Source of the DNA: Branchinecta lynchi
Lineage: Eukaryota; Arthropoda; Branchiopoda; Anostraca; Branchinectidae
Assembly: GCA_023053575.1 (NCBI GenBank)
Contig: JAKZAP010000015.1
Location: forward strand, 14,504,142-14,568,141
DNA: 64,000 nucleotides
Direction: 5' to 3'
Position numbers and translations under genes: made by a program. Below, in pieces: positions 32,065-44,552 of the stretch; the first letter of the stretch is position 1, and each line of letters begins with the position of its first letter. The notes under the pieces are model-generated. The model was given only the letters and a program-made list of their open reading frames with translations. It ran no database searches and was not told the DNA's origin.

Positions 32065-33826
32065 AAACAAATTGAAATTCCAGATATTGAATTGGCCTTA
32101 TTCCAGTTCAACGCTCCAAGAGGACGAGTCTGTTAAACCCCCATTGTCTCATATGATAACTTGCGTTAGACCAAGAACAAATAATCTCCAAAGCCTCAGT
32201 TATCTCTGTAATACTACCATGCGGAATCGAGTACATTTCCGATACCCTGCCCCGTGCAGCCGAGCGGAGGGTAGGGGCTACGTGGAACATGACAATTCGT
32301 CACATCTACAAATATTATTCCGGTGGTGCCGCCTCCACCCCGCACTATTCACTTCTGCCGCCGCTCGAAATGTCGTAGTCTACTCTTGTATTATTTATTA
32401 ACTCTTTGATTGACATGACTCATACCGTGATCATCTAACAACACCTTTTTCTGTGGTAGAAGTGCTCCCCCGTAACCGCGGTTTATAGCCACCATATATT
32501 TACCCCCACCTTTTAATTCGGGTAGTTTAAATTTTACCCTTTAAATGCAAAAAGGGTGTTGAACGCCAGCGTGTTCCAGTGCCACCGTATGTTTTCCACC
32601 ACCCAGGAAATCTTGCATCATCAAGAGGAATAGTAGGTCAGATGAAAGGGTCGAAAATTTTGGTTGGTCCATCGCCACCGTATATTTTCCGCCAACTCAT
32701 TAGTGCAGGTAGCTCACGTAGCTGGTTCATGTAGTTCCAGATCGAAGAGTTGTTTACCGCCACCAACGCTAACTCTACGTTAATCTTAGCTAATACGAAG
32801 ACTGAGCTTAATAATGTTTCAAATAATTATTTATTTTAAGTCCAACCAAAAACTGCACAACTTTAACAACTCAAGGCCTCATAAGGTAAGAATTTGCCCG
32901 CAGAAATAGACTTTCCTTCTTTATACGCTTTCAGTAGCCGTGATACTTGATCCGGTTGGCACTCGACAAGATTTGACCAAACCCTCTGATCCTGTTATGG
33001 ACATAACATTTTTTGTTTGACGATAAATACCCCTTTCATATCTTAGGATATAAATCTGAAACTACCTGCACAGGCTACATGCGCTACCTGAATTAAAAGG
33101 TGGAAAAAAATATATGGTGGCGGAAAACCGCGGTGGCTGTGGAACAGTACTCCCATTGAACGCAACCCAGGAAATCCTATGTCCCCGAGAGGAATTTATG
33201 TCCAGAGGGTAGGGTCTGATCTTGCCTGACGTAATATTTTGATGGGTTGTCGAGCGCCAACCAGATTCACTATCAGGGCGATTAAGGGATGATCAGTCAC
33301 CATCTGGTCAACAAATATTTAGAAGAGCAACTATAATTGCAGAACCCCAACTGAGTTGAAAGAAAAATAATCATGCAAATAATGGAAAAATGCTTTAAAG
33401 ATTATCAGTCACCTAAAGCCAGGGTCGTTTTACTTGGGAAGAGAGAGTTCATAGTTAGCCCCTTGAAGGACACCAACCTGACTGCGCCCATAACCAGATT
33501 CTTCAAGCTTCGTTAATTGGACAAATGTGCCAAACGGGTCAAATTTGACAAATTTGTTGGAGGTGGTAAACACCCTCTTTGCATTTAAGGATTTACATCT
33601 GGAATAACATGAAACAGCTACCAGCGCTACCTGCACTAATGAGTTGGCGGTGAATGTACGGTAGTGGCGGACCTACCAGAATATTTGACCTTTCCACTGA
33701 CCCAACAAATCCTGCAATATTTCCTGGCTAGTGTATGATGGGAAAGGATAGTACACAGAAGTTGTTTATCATTGTGAAGTCAGGTGTGATGCTTTTCAGA
33801 GCGGGTCCTCATCGCCCCCTACAGTT
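32065..33826 (+). other. Arm-specific repeat segment, no gene
   Basis: Non-coding sequence with several copies of a CCGCCACCGTATATTTTCC block or its complement, GTGCAGGTAGC blocks and TTTAAATGCAAAAAGGGTG. Parts correspond in reverse to 46970-47789, 52692-53150 and 57457-58097 in the other arm. The fragment 33580-33610 is the paralogous empty site for the LTR element at 53151-57456 (GCATTTAAGGATTTACATC). Confidence 0.55.
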
Positions 33827-35009
33827 TTTGGGATCACAAAACGTAAGTGGAGGGATACCTAGGACATCGCAAAAGTTGTCCGTCTGTCCGTCCGTCCGTT
33901 CGTCCGTCTGTCCGTCCGTCTGTAAGCACGATAAATCTCGAAGGGAATAAGATATTTTGATGAAACTTGGTGTGAGGATTAGTTGGGTCGCCGGACCAGT
34001 CGAGTTCGTAGATGGGCTTTGTAGCCCTACATTTAGGGGTGGGGGGAGGGGTTTAAATTAAAGGGCAAACAAAATATTTTGAAACAGCTAATGTGATAGT
34101 CGATTACGGGGTAAGAAGACATGCTGAGCACGATGGTGAAAACCATTTTGTCATCGGACGAGTAGTTCGTCCGGAATCCGGCCAAAACTGGAAAGTTTGT
34201 TAAAAGTAAAAGTTTTATTTGAAGTTGATTAGATGTTCGATTTAGGGGTAGGAAGACATGCTGAAGACCATTTTCTCGACGGACAAGTAGTTCGCCCGAA
34301 ATCCGGCCGAAACCGGCAAGTTCGTTAAAATTATAAGTTTTATTTCGAGTTGATTAGATGTTCGGTTTAGGGCAAGAAGACATGCTGAACACTTATGTGA
34401 AAACAATTTTCTACCCGGACATGTAGTTCGCCCGGAATCCGGCGAAAACCGGAAAGTTGGTTAGAAGTAAAAGTTTAATTTGAAGTTGATTAAATGTTTG
34501 ATTTATGGGTAAAAAGACATGCCGAACACGATGGTTAAAATCATTTCCTCGCTGGAGAACTAGTTCGCCCGGAATCCGGCCAAAACCGGAAAATTTGTTA
34601 AAAGCATAAGTTTGATGAGATGACAGATTAAGGGTTAAGAAGAGAGGCTGACTCGGTATGTGACAATGATTTTTTACCCGGATATATAATTATTCCGGAA
34701 TCCGGTTGTAACCGGATTTTTTTTTCAGTCAAACTTTTATTCAAAGTTGATTAGATGTTCTTTATAGGGATAAGGAGATACGCTGGTTTTGTTTCTGTAT
34801 TTTTTTGTTTTGCTGGACTAGTAGTTCGCTCGGAAATCGGCAGGAAGTCTCGGTCAGTATCGTCAAAATAGATATGGCTTATAGAGGTATATCTGAAGTT
34901 GGTTTTCTCTGATGATTAGCCTGTCCAAGACTGGATCTGGCGAAGACAAGACTCGATTGTCTGAATCAAATATTAGATTTTTGGGATCCCATCGACACCT
35001 TTGGTCTTG
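33827..35009 (-). mobile_element. Tandem-core repeat, copy 8 (left arm only)
   Basis: Starts TTTTTGGGATCACAAAACG, then GTCCGTCCGTCCGTTCGTCC, five or so CCGGAATCCGG units, and ends CCTTTGGTCTTG. The right arm at about 46935 has an uninterrupted CTACGATTTTTCCTTGGG. This is an empty site showing insertion in a run of five Ts without target duplication, after the arm duplication occurred. Confidence 0.85.
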
Positions 35010-36158
35010 TTCCTTGAGTATGCGCAGTGGCTAAGAGGTAAGTAGACGGGTATCAAATCAAAGCTTAGAAAGTACTTCTAGTTCCGCTCAGTTTTGTAAG
35101 GGTGTCCATAGTCGCTGCTTGGAACCAAGGACAGAGGTTCTTGGAGACGGAGTTTTCTCTTGGGTACCCAGATCCGTCCGCAGCATATGTATAGGTTCAT
35201 GAAATAGTCAGGGACACAACGAGAACTTGAAAACATGGAACCCGTGCCTCCGGGGCAGGGCCGTCCCGAGGCGGGTGGGGGGGGGCAGACATCCAAGTGA
35301 AGCCTTGATGCCTGTTTAATAAAATCTGTTGTACCCACATTTCCAAATTAGGCGACTCAATATGTTTTTTGGTTCCCATTCTTAATCGAATTTCGTAACT
35401 AATCCAACTTTAGTTCAGTCCGAGTCGATTTCACCGCATTCAGTACGTATCTAAGTAAAGTCGGTGATTTAACGTATTTATTTGGTCAACTTCGTTAGTG
35501 AAATCGGTTGTTAACCGAACTTTTCTCAAGTCTGTATCTGTTCTATCGCATTCGGTCAGTCCATTTCATAATTTGGTCAATAATCAGATTCATTTGGTTC
35601 TGATTCGTGACCGAACTGGACAATTCATCCAGCTTTTGTTCAGTCAGAGTCGGTTTCACCGCAATCGGCGCTTTAATTTTTCTGGGTACAGCCGTTCACG
35701 ACGTTGTGGCTTGGCAGCAACTGGGTTTTTGTCGGAACATTTTCAAGTCCTTTTGCAAATACTGGACGTCCCCTAAAGGTAAAAGGCTTGAGAATGCGTA
35801 TCCCTGAAAAAAAAAAAGAAGTGGAAGAGCTTGAAAACACGGCAAATTTTCTCTTTAGACTTGATTTTGTACATACCATGTAATATTTTATATTACAGCT
35901 TCTTGAAGGCAAAACGCTGTGTTTTAGAAAAAAATGTAAAAATTCGGTCAATATCAGGTACCGATTCGGTCAAATTTTAGCAGGTTCACCCCCATGAATA
36001 AAGGCTCGGGACGTCCCTGCTCCGGGGTCCGTCCTCGGGTAAAACCTGATTCGTTTTTCACCAAACCAGGCAAACCGTTCATAGTCTCAAAATTATTGGC
36101 TTCTGGAACTTCGGAAAAGCAGATGGCGATCAGATGATTGTATAGTACTGGCAGAATT

Positions 36159-36701
36159 TTTGGGACCCCAAAACGGAAGTGGATTGATACCAACGACATC
36201 GCAAAAGTTGTCCCGCTGTCCATCCGTCCGTCTGTGAGCCCGATAACTCTCAAGGGAATGAGATATTTTTATGAAACTTGGTTTGAGCATTCTTTGGGTT
36301 AAGATTAAGGTCGAGTTCATAGATGGGTTCTGTAGCCGTACATTTAGGGGTGAGAGAGGAGGGTTAAATTAAGGGGCAAACAAAATATTTAGAAAGAGCT
36401 AATTTTGCAAAAGCAAAAGTTTTATTTTAAGTAGATTAAATCAAGGACAAGTACTTTGCTCGGAATTCGGTCGGGAAATTTGGAAGAAGTAAAGCAGGAA
36501 GTATCGATCCGTATCGTCAAAACAGATATGGCTTATTGAGGTATATCTGGACTTGGTCGTCTCAGATGACTAGCTATTTGCTAAATGAATCTGTTTCCAA
36601 ATTTTAATAGTAAAAATATTCAAGGATTCTAGCGAAGACAAGTTCCAATTGTCTGGATCGAATATTATTTTTTTGGGATCCCATCGAAACCTTGGGTCTT
36701 G
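36159..36701 (-). mobile_element. Tandem-core repeat, copy 9 (shared by both arms)
   Basis: A short copy: TGGGACCCCAAAACGG, TGTCCATCCGTCCGTCTGTG, one core region, and end CCTTGGGTCTTG. Its inverted counterpart is 45648-46514, so it predates the duplication. Confidence 0.75.
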
Positions 36702-37432
36702 TTGTCTTTCCAGTTAGCAAAGAAGGGGACTATACTGAAAGCACATCAAATGATCTTTTATTTAGAAATGGATCAGAAATATCGTTATTCGAAAATACCA
36801 TTACGTTCCACGTGAAATGAACTAGTTTCTTGTTAGCTCCTGTCAACACTATCCAGCAACCTTGCTGTCCGACGCGGTGACTGGGCGCAAAACATTTCAA
36901 AACTGAACGCGTCGTGGTTACAAAGTGGGAAAACTAAGCAAAACAAAATAAGTCCAAAATAGAAGATAGATTTGATGATCTGTCTATCTGTCTTCGGAAA
37001 TGAAATCAAGACTTTCAAGCTTCTCATATCCTTTTGTGTGGAAGAGTTGTCAGCAGACGTTGAACATCTGCGTTGCGTGACGGCGAAAACTCGGCATGGC
37101 CAATTCGTGGGAACAAAACTAAAGGGTGGTTAAAGTTTGGGATTTTAAAAGCTTATAGCTCCAAAAGGGGGCTATATATATTATAAAGGGCAAACTAAGC
37201 AAGGGGGATAGGCTGGAGCAGGTTGCGCCTTACTGTTCTAGTTTCCAGACCCCTGTAAAATGCGTACCTGCCGACTTTCCAACTCCCAGAACAGCAAGCG
37301 GGCGGTACCTGCCAGTAATGGTAGTAAGTGAGTCACTGCAATCTGACTGCGCCCTGACCAACTCTTCCTTGTAGCCGATTAACCCAGTTCAAGCAAAGCA
37401 AGCTGGCCTTTTTTCTGCACTTGCCCTAGGAC

Positions 37433-37793
37433 TGTGACTCCCAGCCTTTTCCTTCCTTTCCTTCATTTCAAGACGAAAAAAGGTTGCGTACCCCAAATCA
37501 AGATTCAAAAAGGTTCCGTGTCCCTTCTTTGCCGAATTGTTGTTTTGCCACGATCAGAACGTCAAAAATACGATACTTTTTGTCATTAATGATAAGGAAT
37601 GTAAATCTAAAATTGCTTACGATGGAGTGTGTGGTTTTGAGGACGATAATGAAACTGTATCGGGGGACTCAAAATCGACTGAAGTGAGGAATTCCAGCTA
37701 TATACTAACTTGAGTTTGGGACCTTCGCGCACCCCTTGCAAGGGTATCTTGTACCCTTTGCGGTACGCATACCACCGGTTGGGAGCCACTGAC
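37433..37793. mobile_element. hAT MITE (left-arm copy)
   Basis: Termini TGTGACTCCCAGCC and GGTTGGGAGCCACTG, with subterminal GTACCCC and GGTACGCATACC. Related to the MITE at 21981-22810. The reverse-oriented arm copy is 43660-44019. Similar peptides can be read on both arms here, but they follow the MITE and are not genes. Confidence 0.65.
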
Positions 37794-38792
37794 CCAGGAG
37801 ATGGACCCACCGAGCCTCCTCCATGCGCCGAAAACCATGCATCAACATATTTTTTACCCCGTATTTCAGGGGTCCTTTTAATAGATATTCTTTATCATTA
37901 GTTCGATCTACAATTGTAAAGGCGGAACGCAAGAATGCAATTCTAAAAGAGAATACATCACTCCTATGAAATACATACACAATAAACAGTATTGATGTGC
38001 AAACATAGATAAACCAGCAGAAAAGGCAATGCCCTCATGAGAAACGTTGACCTACGGAGCCTTTTCTTCTTAAGCTGTGACGTCACTTTCCAGATTTTTT
38101 CTTCCGAATTCCAGACAGCCATTTTTGTCGATACAGGTTTTGAAGATATAGCTAGGCCAAGAGACGCTTGGAAGTCTGAGGTGTTGAACACCACAAATTT
38201 CGGATGTCGCGAAGCTGTCATAGACGTATTACACATTCGAGAGACATAATACATATGCATATGTAGGAAGAAAAAGGATAGTGATTGGCAGTTGGTATGA
38301 TTCGGCTGCAAAAGATATTTGAATGGGGGTAGGGGGGAACCTAGGAAATGATGAAGAACAGCATCTGGAAGGGAAGGATTGGTCTGAGCCTTGGACATCT
38401 GAGGCGTATTCTCGCCGTTTCCCATGGACTCTTTTTGAAGAGTCCCCGTGGTTTTATTGTCTCGGGGACTCACTCTCCGTATTCTCGCGAGTTCCCACGG
38501 ACGGGAATGCTCCGATTCCGTTCATTAAAAAAGGACTCTCTTCTAGATTCGGTGGAGAATCGATTCTGGGATTTGGGGTGTTCTCGTTTTTGAGAAAAAA
38601 TGTTAGGGATGGCAAAAAGAATTTCTAAGATCAATACTGAGTTTATTTGAGATTTGAGACTGATCTGAGCAAAAAAAACGTACAATTCGTTGTGAATACG
38701 ATTTTTTGCTTGTAAATAAGAGCAAAATAAAATAAAATACTCTTTGAGCCCAAGCTGGGAAAAATTTATTCAAACAATGCATAAAACAGGTA

Positions 38793-41700
38793 TGAATGAA
38801 TGAATGAACTAATGAATTTATTCCCAATAAAGCCCAAGGGCCATGACGGGAAACATAACACAATAACAAAAACAAAATATCATACATTCGAACAAGAAAC
38901 CAAAAAATCAACTTCTATAAAAATAGTTCACGGAGGGCCATAGCTAGCTTCAGTAATCTACCCAGCCTTCGGATCTCGCCAAAACACTTACTTCCCACAC
39001 TTGAAACCAAATCGCTTTCCTCCCAAGCCTCCCGACCAAACACTTATTTTCTTAATTCTTTCAACTCCTCGCAATAACATATCAAATATTCCGCATCCTC
39101 TCCTTCAACACCACACATTGGACAAAAATAAGGACCACTACCTTTCCTATCTCTACCAATATAATTTCTCCGCATCCCCACCGGAAGAGGGTCCACCCGA
39201 ATACTCACCATCCACCTGCCCCCCCCCCCCAATCCCAACTTATAATATAATTCTTCTCCCCATGTCTCTTTGGCCATACCATACAAGTTCAGAGATTGGT
39301 GCTCTAATACACCCCAATGCCACCTCTGAATCTCTTGATCTCTTAGCCTTTCTTTCACTAACTTAGCTACCTTACCTAGGGGTAACCTGGTCCCACTCCA
39401 TCACACCACAGACCCCCAAAACCACAATCCTCCGATATTTTTTTTAACTTGCTGAGGCCAAGAATCCCTTTTCTTACCTCCACGTTTACAAATACGTCGC
39501 TTTCACAACTCTCACTCTTGGCAAACTCGTCACTTTCTCCCAATATCTTTTCATAGCTACTAGCTACTAACCTACTATTCCGGAGCGACGCTAAACCTAA
39601 ATCCCCTGTTATTACTAAACTATTAGTTCTCACGCTAACCCCTAATACCCTCTTAAAATATTGTAACTGTACACTCTCTAGCTTATCCCCCTGATGGAAG
39701 CCCCAAATCTCGGAACCATAATGCATAGCAGATACTACTTTAGCTGAAAATAACTGCTTATGCATTTTAATATCCATAATATCCCCTAAATGACACCCGG
39801 CTAGCGCATACGCACAACGCTTCCCTTTTCTCTCGCTAACTTCTATTTGTTTACTAGACTTACCATTATACGAAAACCGAACACCTAAATAAACAAAATC
39901 ATCCTTTATCCCTAGTTTCTCACCATTAAACTTCACACTCTCACTTTCACTCACTCTTCCACCCTTTCTAAGAACCATCATTACATACTTACTCACATTC
40001 AGACACAGTTCTTTCATTCGGAGGTATTCTTGAGTCCGCAAGCAACTGCAAGCAACTGCAACTTTTCTGGCGAATCAGCAAATAGCACCATATCGTCCGC
40101 AAACAACAATGCACATAACTGACAAATATCGAGACTTACCACCGCCGCACCAGAATGTAACAAATACTCATGAAAATCATTAATGTAAAGAGAGAACAGT
40201 TTAGGAGATAAGCAACACCCTTGTTTAACCCCTACGCTTAAAAAAAAAAGATCTAGGAAATATACCTGCCACCTTCACTACAAACTTAGTCGTTTCATAC
40301 ATCGAAACCAAAATTAATACAAACGCTTTCGGTAATTTTCAGTAACTCGTCCATTAATAAATCTCTCTGAACATTGTCGAATTGTCCCTTCAAATCTAAC
40401 AAGACCAAAGGTTTCGATGGGATCCCAAAAATCTAATACTTGATCCAGACAATTGCGAACGAACTACCATACTTGTCCAGAAAAAAAAAAAAAGTTTAGA
40501 AGCGAATTCAGCGTATCTCCTTATCCGTATAAATGACGTCTAATCAACTTCAAGTAAAACTTCTTATACAAAAATCCAGTTTCAACCGGATTCCGAACAA
40601 GCTATATGTCCCGGTAAAAAAAAAAGATTGTCATATACAGATTCAGCGCGTCTTCTTACCCCTAAATATGTCATCTAATCAACTTCAAATAAAACTTTTT
40701 GATTTTAATAAATTTTCCGGTTTCGGCCTGATTCCGGGCGAACAAGTTGTTCGAGTAGAAAATACTTTTCAAATGAGTGTTCAGCATGTCTTCTTACCCT
40801 AAATCAAACATCTAATCAACTTCAGACACAACTTATACTTTTAACAAACTTTCCGGTTTTGGTCGAATTCCGGGCGAATTTCTTGCCCTGCGAGAAAATG
40901 GTTTTCAGCATGTCTTTCTACCCCTAAATCGAACATCTAATCAACTTCAAATGAAACTTTTACTTTTAAAAGACTTTCCGGTTTTGGCCGGACTCCGGGC
41001 TAACTACTTGTCCGGCGAAAAAAATGGTTTTCACCGTCGTGTTCAGCATGTCTTCTTACCCCTAAATCGAACATCTAATCAACTTCAAATAAAACTTACT
41101 TTTAAAAGACTTTCCGGTTTTGGCCGGATTCTGGGCTACTTGTACTACTACTTGTCAGGCAAAAAAATGGTTTTCACCACCGTGTTCAGCATGTCTTCTT
41201 ACCTCTATATCGAATATCTAATCACCTTCAAATAAAACTTTTACTTTTAACAAATTTTCCGGTTTTGGCCGGATTCCGAGCGAACTACTTTTCCGATGAC
41301 AAAATGGTTTTCACCACCGTGGTCAGCATGTCTTTTTACTCCATAATCAACTATCACATCTTCTTTTAAAAATATTTCATTTGCCCCTTAATTTAAACCC
41401 CCTCCCCCACCCCTAAATATACAGCTACAGAGCCCATCTACGAACTCGACAATACTATTGACCCAAAGAGTCCTCACACCAAGTTTCATCAAAGTATCTC
41501 ATTCCCTTCGAGAGTAATAGTGCGCACAGACGCACAGAAGGACGGACAGACGGACACAATTTGCGATGTCATAGGTATCCCTCCACTTACGTTTTGGGAT
41601 CCCAAAAATACAACATATAATCTACCCCTTTCTTTACCGTGTACTTACTAACTAAAGAATACAGAATAAATATTTGGTCAATAGTACTAAAACCCTTCCG

Positions 41701-42020
41701 AAAACCAGCCTGTACCGACAGCATTATTTCCTTATGATCCAACCATCTACAAAGTCTAGAATCTGTAAATTTCGCAAATATTTTAGCAAAAGCATTTCCC
41801 AAATGAATGCATCTATAATTTTCATGCAACTGTCTACTACCCTTCTTAAATAGTAGTATCGCTATAGATGTTGTATATTGTGCCGGCCACGTAGCATTCA
41901 CCATCAAACTAAAAAACAAAGTAACCATCACCTGCACAACCACCACCTTGCTCTATCGCCACACAGCCAGCGGAATACCATCCGAACCTGGGAATACCAT
42001 CCGAACCTATTTCCTTTCAT
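38793..42020 (-). pseudogene. Decayed LINE with reverse transcriptase, split by a repeat insertion
   Basis: Minus strand, from the right: the RT finger region (41946-41609) has IAILLFKKGS, LHENYRCIHL and QAGFRKGFSTIDQIF. It is cut between VDYMLY and LDLKGQFDNV by the insertion 40400-41606. After it come QGCCLSPKLFSLYINDF, LFADDMVLFA near 40100 and FVYLGVRFSYNG, then KVVSAMHYGSEIW and FKRVLGVSV (40041-39376). The C-terminal part (39358-39044) has a CPMCGVEGEDAEYLICYC zinc-finger-like motif. Frameshifts and stops occur between pieces. A (TTCA)n tail is at 38793-38808. The endonuclease is missing. Confidence 0.8.
40400..41606 (+). mobile_element. Tandem-core repeat, copy 10 (inside a LINE)
   Basis: Starts CAAGACCAAAGG; units recur at 40671, 40811, 40931, 41071 and 41215 (spacing 120-145 bp); array ACGGACAGACGGACAC; ends GGGATCCCAAAA. 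Because the host LINE's coding phase is known, this copy shows the element boundaries and its insertion in a T-run of the LINE. Confidence 0.9.
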
Positions 42021-42034
42021 TTTCCGCATAAGCT

Positions 42035-42150
42035 ACGATGCTTTGGCAGCGATATTTCTTCCCTTCTGGTAACCCGTGCCAAGAAGGGCCGAAATATCAC
42101 AACCCTTGCCAAGAAGGGCAGAAATATCGCTGCCAAAGTATCGTATATAG
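42035..42150. repeat. Near-perfect short palindrome
   Basis: ATGCTTTGGCAGCGATATTT at about 42038 pairs with AAATATCGCTGCCAAAGTAT at about 42122, with further pairing of CCCTTCTGG and CCAAGAAGGG inward. Two AAGAAGGGC.GAAATATC copies lie in the right half. Confidence 0.75.
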
Positions 42151-43062
42151 CCGACATATTCGTTTTAAGCATTGTTTGAATATAATGTAAAATTAAATTA
42201 AAACGCTCAGAATTAAAAGAAAGTGAAAATAAAATAGACCCAGACTAATTCCATCGCATGAACGTTTTTTTTTGTTCTAAACAAAATCGAATATGGTTGC
42301 ATTCCCGTCTTCTCGTTGGTTTTCGTTCGCGGAGTCAGCATGGAGTGAATCCGTTTATTGTCGCTGTCCCCTTCGATTGCCCGAGGAGTCCTGGGGGAAC
42401 AACGAGATGACGCCTCTGGAACCGAAAAGGTCTATTTTTTTCGGTTTTCAATATAGCAAGTGTCTCTGTTTATTCATTTGCATGGGCATGTCGTATCACT
42501 GATTGTTACAAAATTATAGATTAGATCTATGCCTCGAAAGTTTTTGATTCATCCCATCTCCCTCTCTTTCTCTCAGTAATAATCTGTAGAAAAAAAAGAA
42601 ACAGGAAAAAAGAGCTAGTATTAGCTACACGACAAGCAATCTGATCTAAACCATTTAAATACCAAAGAAGAAGAATGTCAAAGGTTTCCTACCTGGGTCA
42701 AACAAGGAAATCACATACACTGAATTATAAAAAAGGAATAATGAATATTTCTGCCAAGACATCTAAACGTATTTTAACTCACTGCTCCTCCATGAACATA
42801 GCCAGTCCACAGTCTAATGCTATCAAATAAGGGAACCGGTTTGGCAAGTAAAAAACTGACAGAAGATCAACGAAGGCCAACGTCACAGGTTTGGCAAGTA
42901 AGAATATTATTTTAATGTAGCACAATCACACCAATATGATTTCACTTCTAGTGCTTGCGACAAATTATTCGCGTGGTGTCTGTCCCGCGCAAGGATAATA
43001 TTGCGGTGCTACATAGTATTTTGCCCCTTACAGGACACCTCGCACTAGAATTTTTCTTCGTG

Positions 43063-43375
43063 TTACCAAAATCACCCCGATCTTTCTGTCCACTCTCACA
43101 ATGCCCACGCTCAGAATGCCCGTGATCAAAATGACCAAATTTCAAAATGCCGACGTTTCAAAATGACGACGATTCGAACTGCTCACAGTCAAAATGCCCA
43201 CGGTTCAAAATGGCCAAGGCTCAAAATGCCCACTGTTGATAACGCCCACAATTGAGGTCAAATCCCGGAATCGAAATCATCAACACGTCAAAGGACCAAA
43301 GTGCCGACAGTTTAAAATAGGCATTTCAAGTCGTGGACATTTTGAACCTGGGTGTTTGGAGCCGTGGGCATTCTG
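43063..43375. repeat. Degenerate ~17 bp minisatellite
   Basis: Imperfect repeats of a CAAAATGCCCACGGTT-like unit, clearest at 43130-43240 (TCAAAATGCCGACG, TCAAAATGACGACG, TCAAAATGCCCACG, TCAAAATGGCCAAG, TCAAAATGCCCACT). The right end abuts the inner boundary of the right arm. Confidence 0.75.
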
Positions 43376-43659
43376 ATGACGTCACACCTTAAGAAGAAAG
43401 GGCTACGTAGGTCTACGTTTCTGATGAGGGCATCGTCTTTTCTGTGGGGTTTATCTATGTTTTGCTTATTTTGTATGCATTTCATACGTATGATGTATTC
43501 ACTTTTAGAATTGCATTCTTGCGATCCGCCCTTACAATTGAAGCTCGAACAAATGATAAAGAATATCTATTAAAAGGACCCCTGAAATACGGGGTAAGAA
43601 ATACGCTGATGCATGATTTTCGGCGCAAAGAGGAGGCTCGGTGGTTCTATCTCCTGGGG

Positions 43660-44019
43660 CAGTGGCTCCCGACCGGTGGTATTCGTCCAGTAAGGGGTAC
43701 AAGATACCCTCGCAAGGGGTACGCGAATGTCCCAAACTCAAGTTAGTATATATCTGGAATTCCTTGCTTCAGTCGATTTTGCGTCACCCGAGGCAGTTTC
43801 ATTATTGTCCTCAAAACCACATACTCCATCGTAAGCAATTTCAGATTTACATCCCTTATCATTAATGACAAAAAAAATCGTCTTTTGACGTTCTAGTCGT
43901 GGTAAAACAACAATTCGGCAAAAACGGGGTACGGAACCTTTTTGAATCTTGATTAGGGGTACGCAACTTTTTGTTTCTTGAACTGGGGTGTACAGTAAGG
44001 AAAAGGCTGGGCGTCACAG
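43660..44019. mobile_element. hAT MITE (right-arm copy)
   Basis: CAGTGGCTCCCGACC at the left and AGGCTGGGCGTCACAG at the right; the inverted counterpart of 37433-37793. Confidence 0.65.
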
Positions 44020-44552
44020 TCCTAGGGTAAGTGCAGAAAAAAGGCCGGCTTGCTTTGCTTGAACTGGGTAAATCGTCTTACAAGAAGAGTTGGTCAGGGA
44101 TTGCAGTCAGATTGCAGTGACTCACTCACTACCAGCACCGGCAGGTACCGCCCGCTTGCAGTTCTGGGCGTTGGAAAGTCGGCAGGTACGCATTTTACAG
44201 GAGTCTGGAAACTAGAACAGTAAGGCGCAATCTTCTTCAGCAAACCCCCCTTCCTTAGTGTGCCCTTTATAACAGATCTAGCCCCCTTGTCGAGTTATAA
44301 GCTTCTAAAATCCCAAACTTTTGCCACTGTTCAGTTTTGTTCCCACGAATTGGCCATGCCGATTTTCGGCGGTCACGCAACGCACATGTTTAACCTCCGC
44401 TGACAACTCTTCCACACAAAAGGATATGAGAAGCTTGACATTCTTGATTTCATTTCCGAAGACAGATAGATAGATCATCAGATCTATCTTCTCTTTTGGA
44501 CGTATTTTGTTCTGCTTAGTTCTCCTACTTTGTAACCACGGCGCGTTCATAG

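Larger units (their letters stand above)
25443..38095 (+). repeat. Left arm of a 34 kb inverted duplication
   Basis: Read in reverse complement, this arm matches 43376-59357. Matching landmarks: protease exon (25443-25579 with 59219-59357); HINE-like copy (25892-32064 with 58098-58943); segment 32065-33826 with 57457-58097, 52692-53150 and 47000-47789; 35010-36158 with 46515-46970; HINE-like copy 36159-36701 with 45648-46514; 36702-38095 with 43376-45647. Subtracting the arm-private insertions leaves about 6.2 kb, against about 6.0 kb for the right arm. The inner end is GTGACGTCAC at about 38095, facing GACGTCAC at 43377. Confidence 0.8.
38096..43375. other. Spacer between the inverted arms
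   Basis: 5.3 kb with no counterpart in either arm. It holds a decayed LINE (about 38793-42020, minus) interrupted by a tandem-core repeat copy (40400-41606), a palindrome at 42035-42150 and a minisatellite at 43063-43375. The intervals 38096-38790 and 42150-43060 have no recognised feature. Confidence 0.65.

Noticed and set aside
37964..38473. 169-codon minus-strand frame
   Set aside because: It crosses the arm/spacer boundary, has no recognisable domain or splice context, and its composition is like the non-coding flanks.
25660..43375. Upstream light-chain or signal-peptide exon of the protease
   Set aside because: Searched by eye on the minus strand for a signal peptide or clip-like Cys pattern followed by a donor in the right phase; none was convincing, and the region is accounted for by repeats.
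37705..43746. Similar peptides at 37705-37980 and 43444-43746 as paralogous genes
   Set aside because: The similarity is due to the inverted duplication and the hAT MITE in each arm. Frames cross MITE ends and contain no domain.
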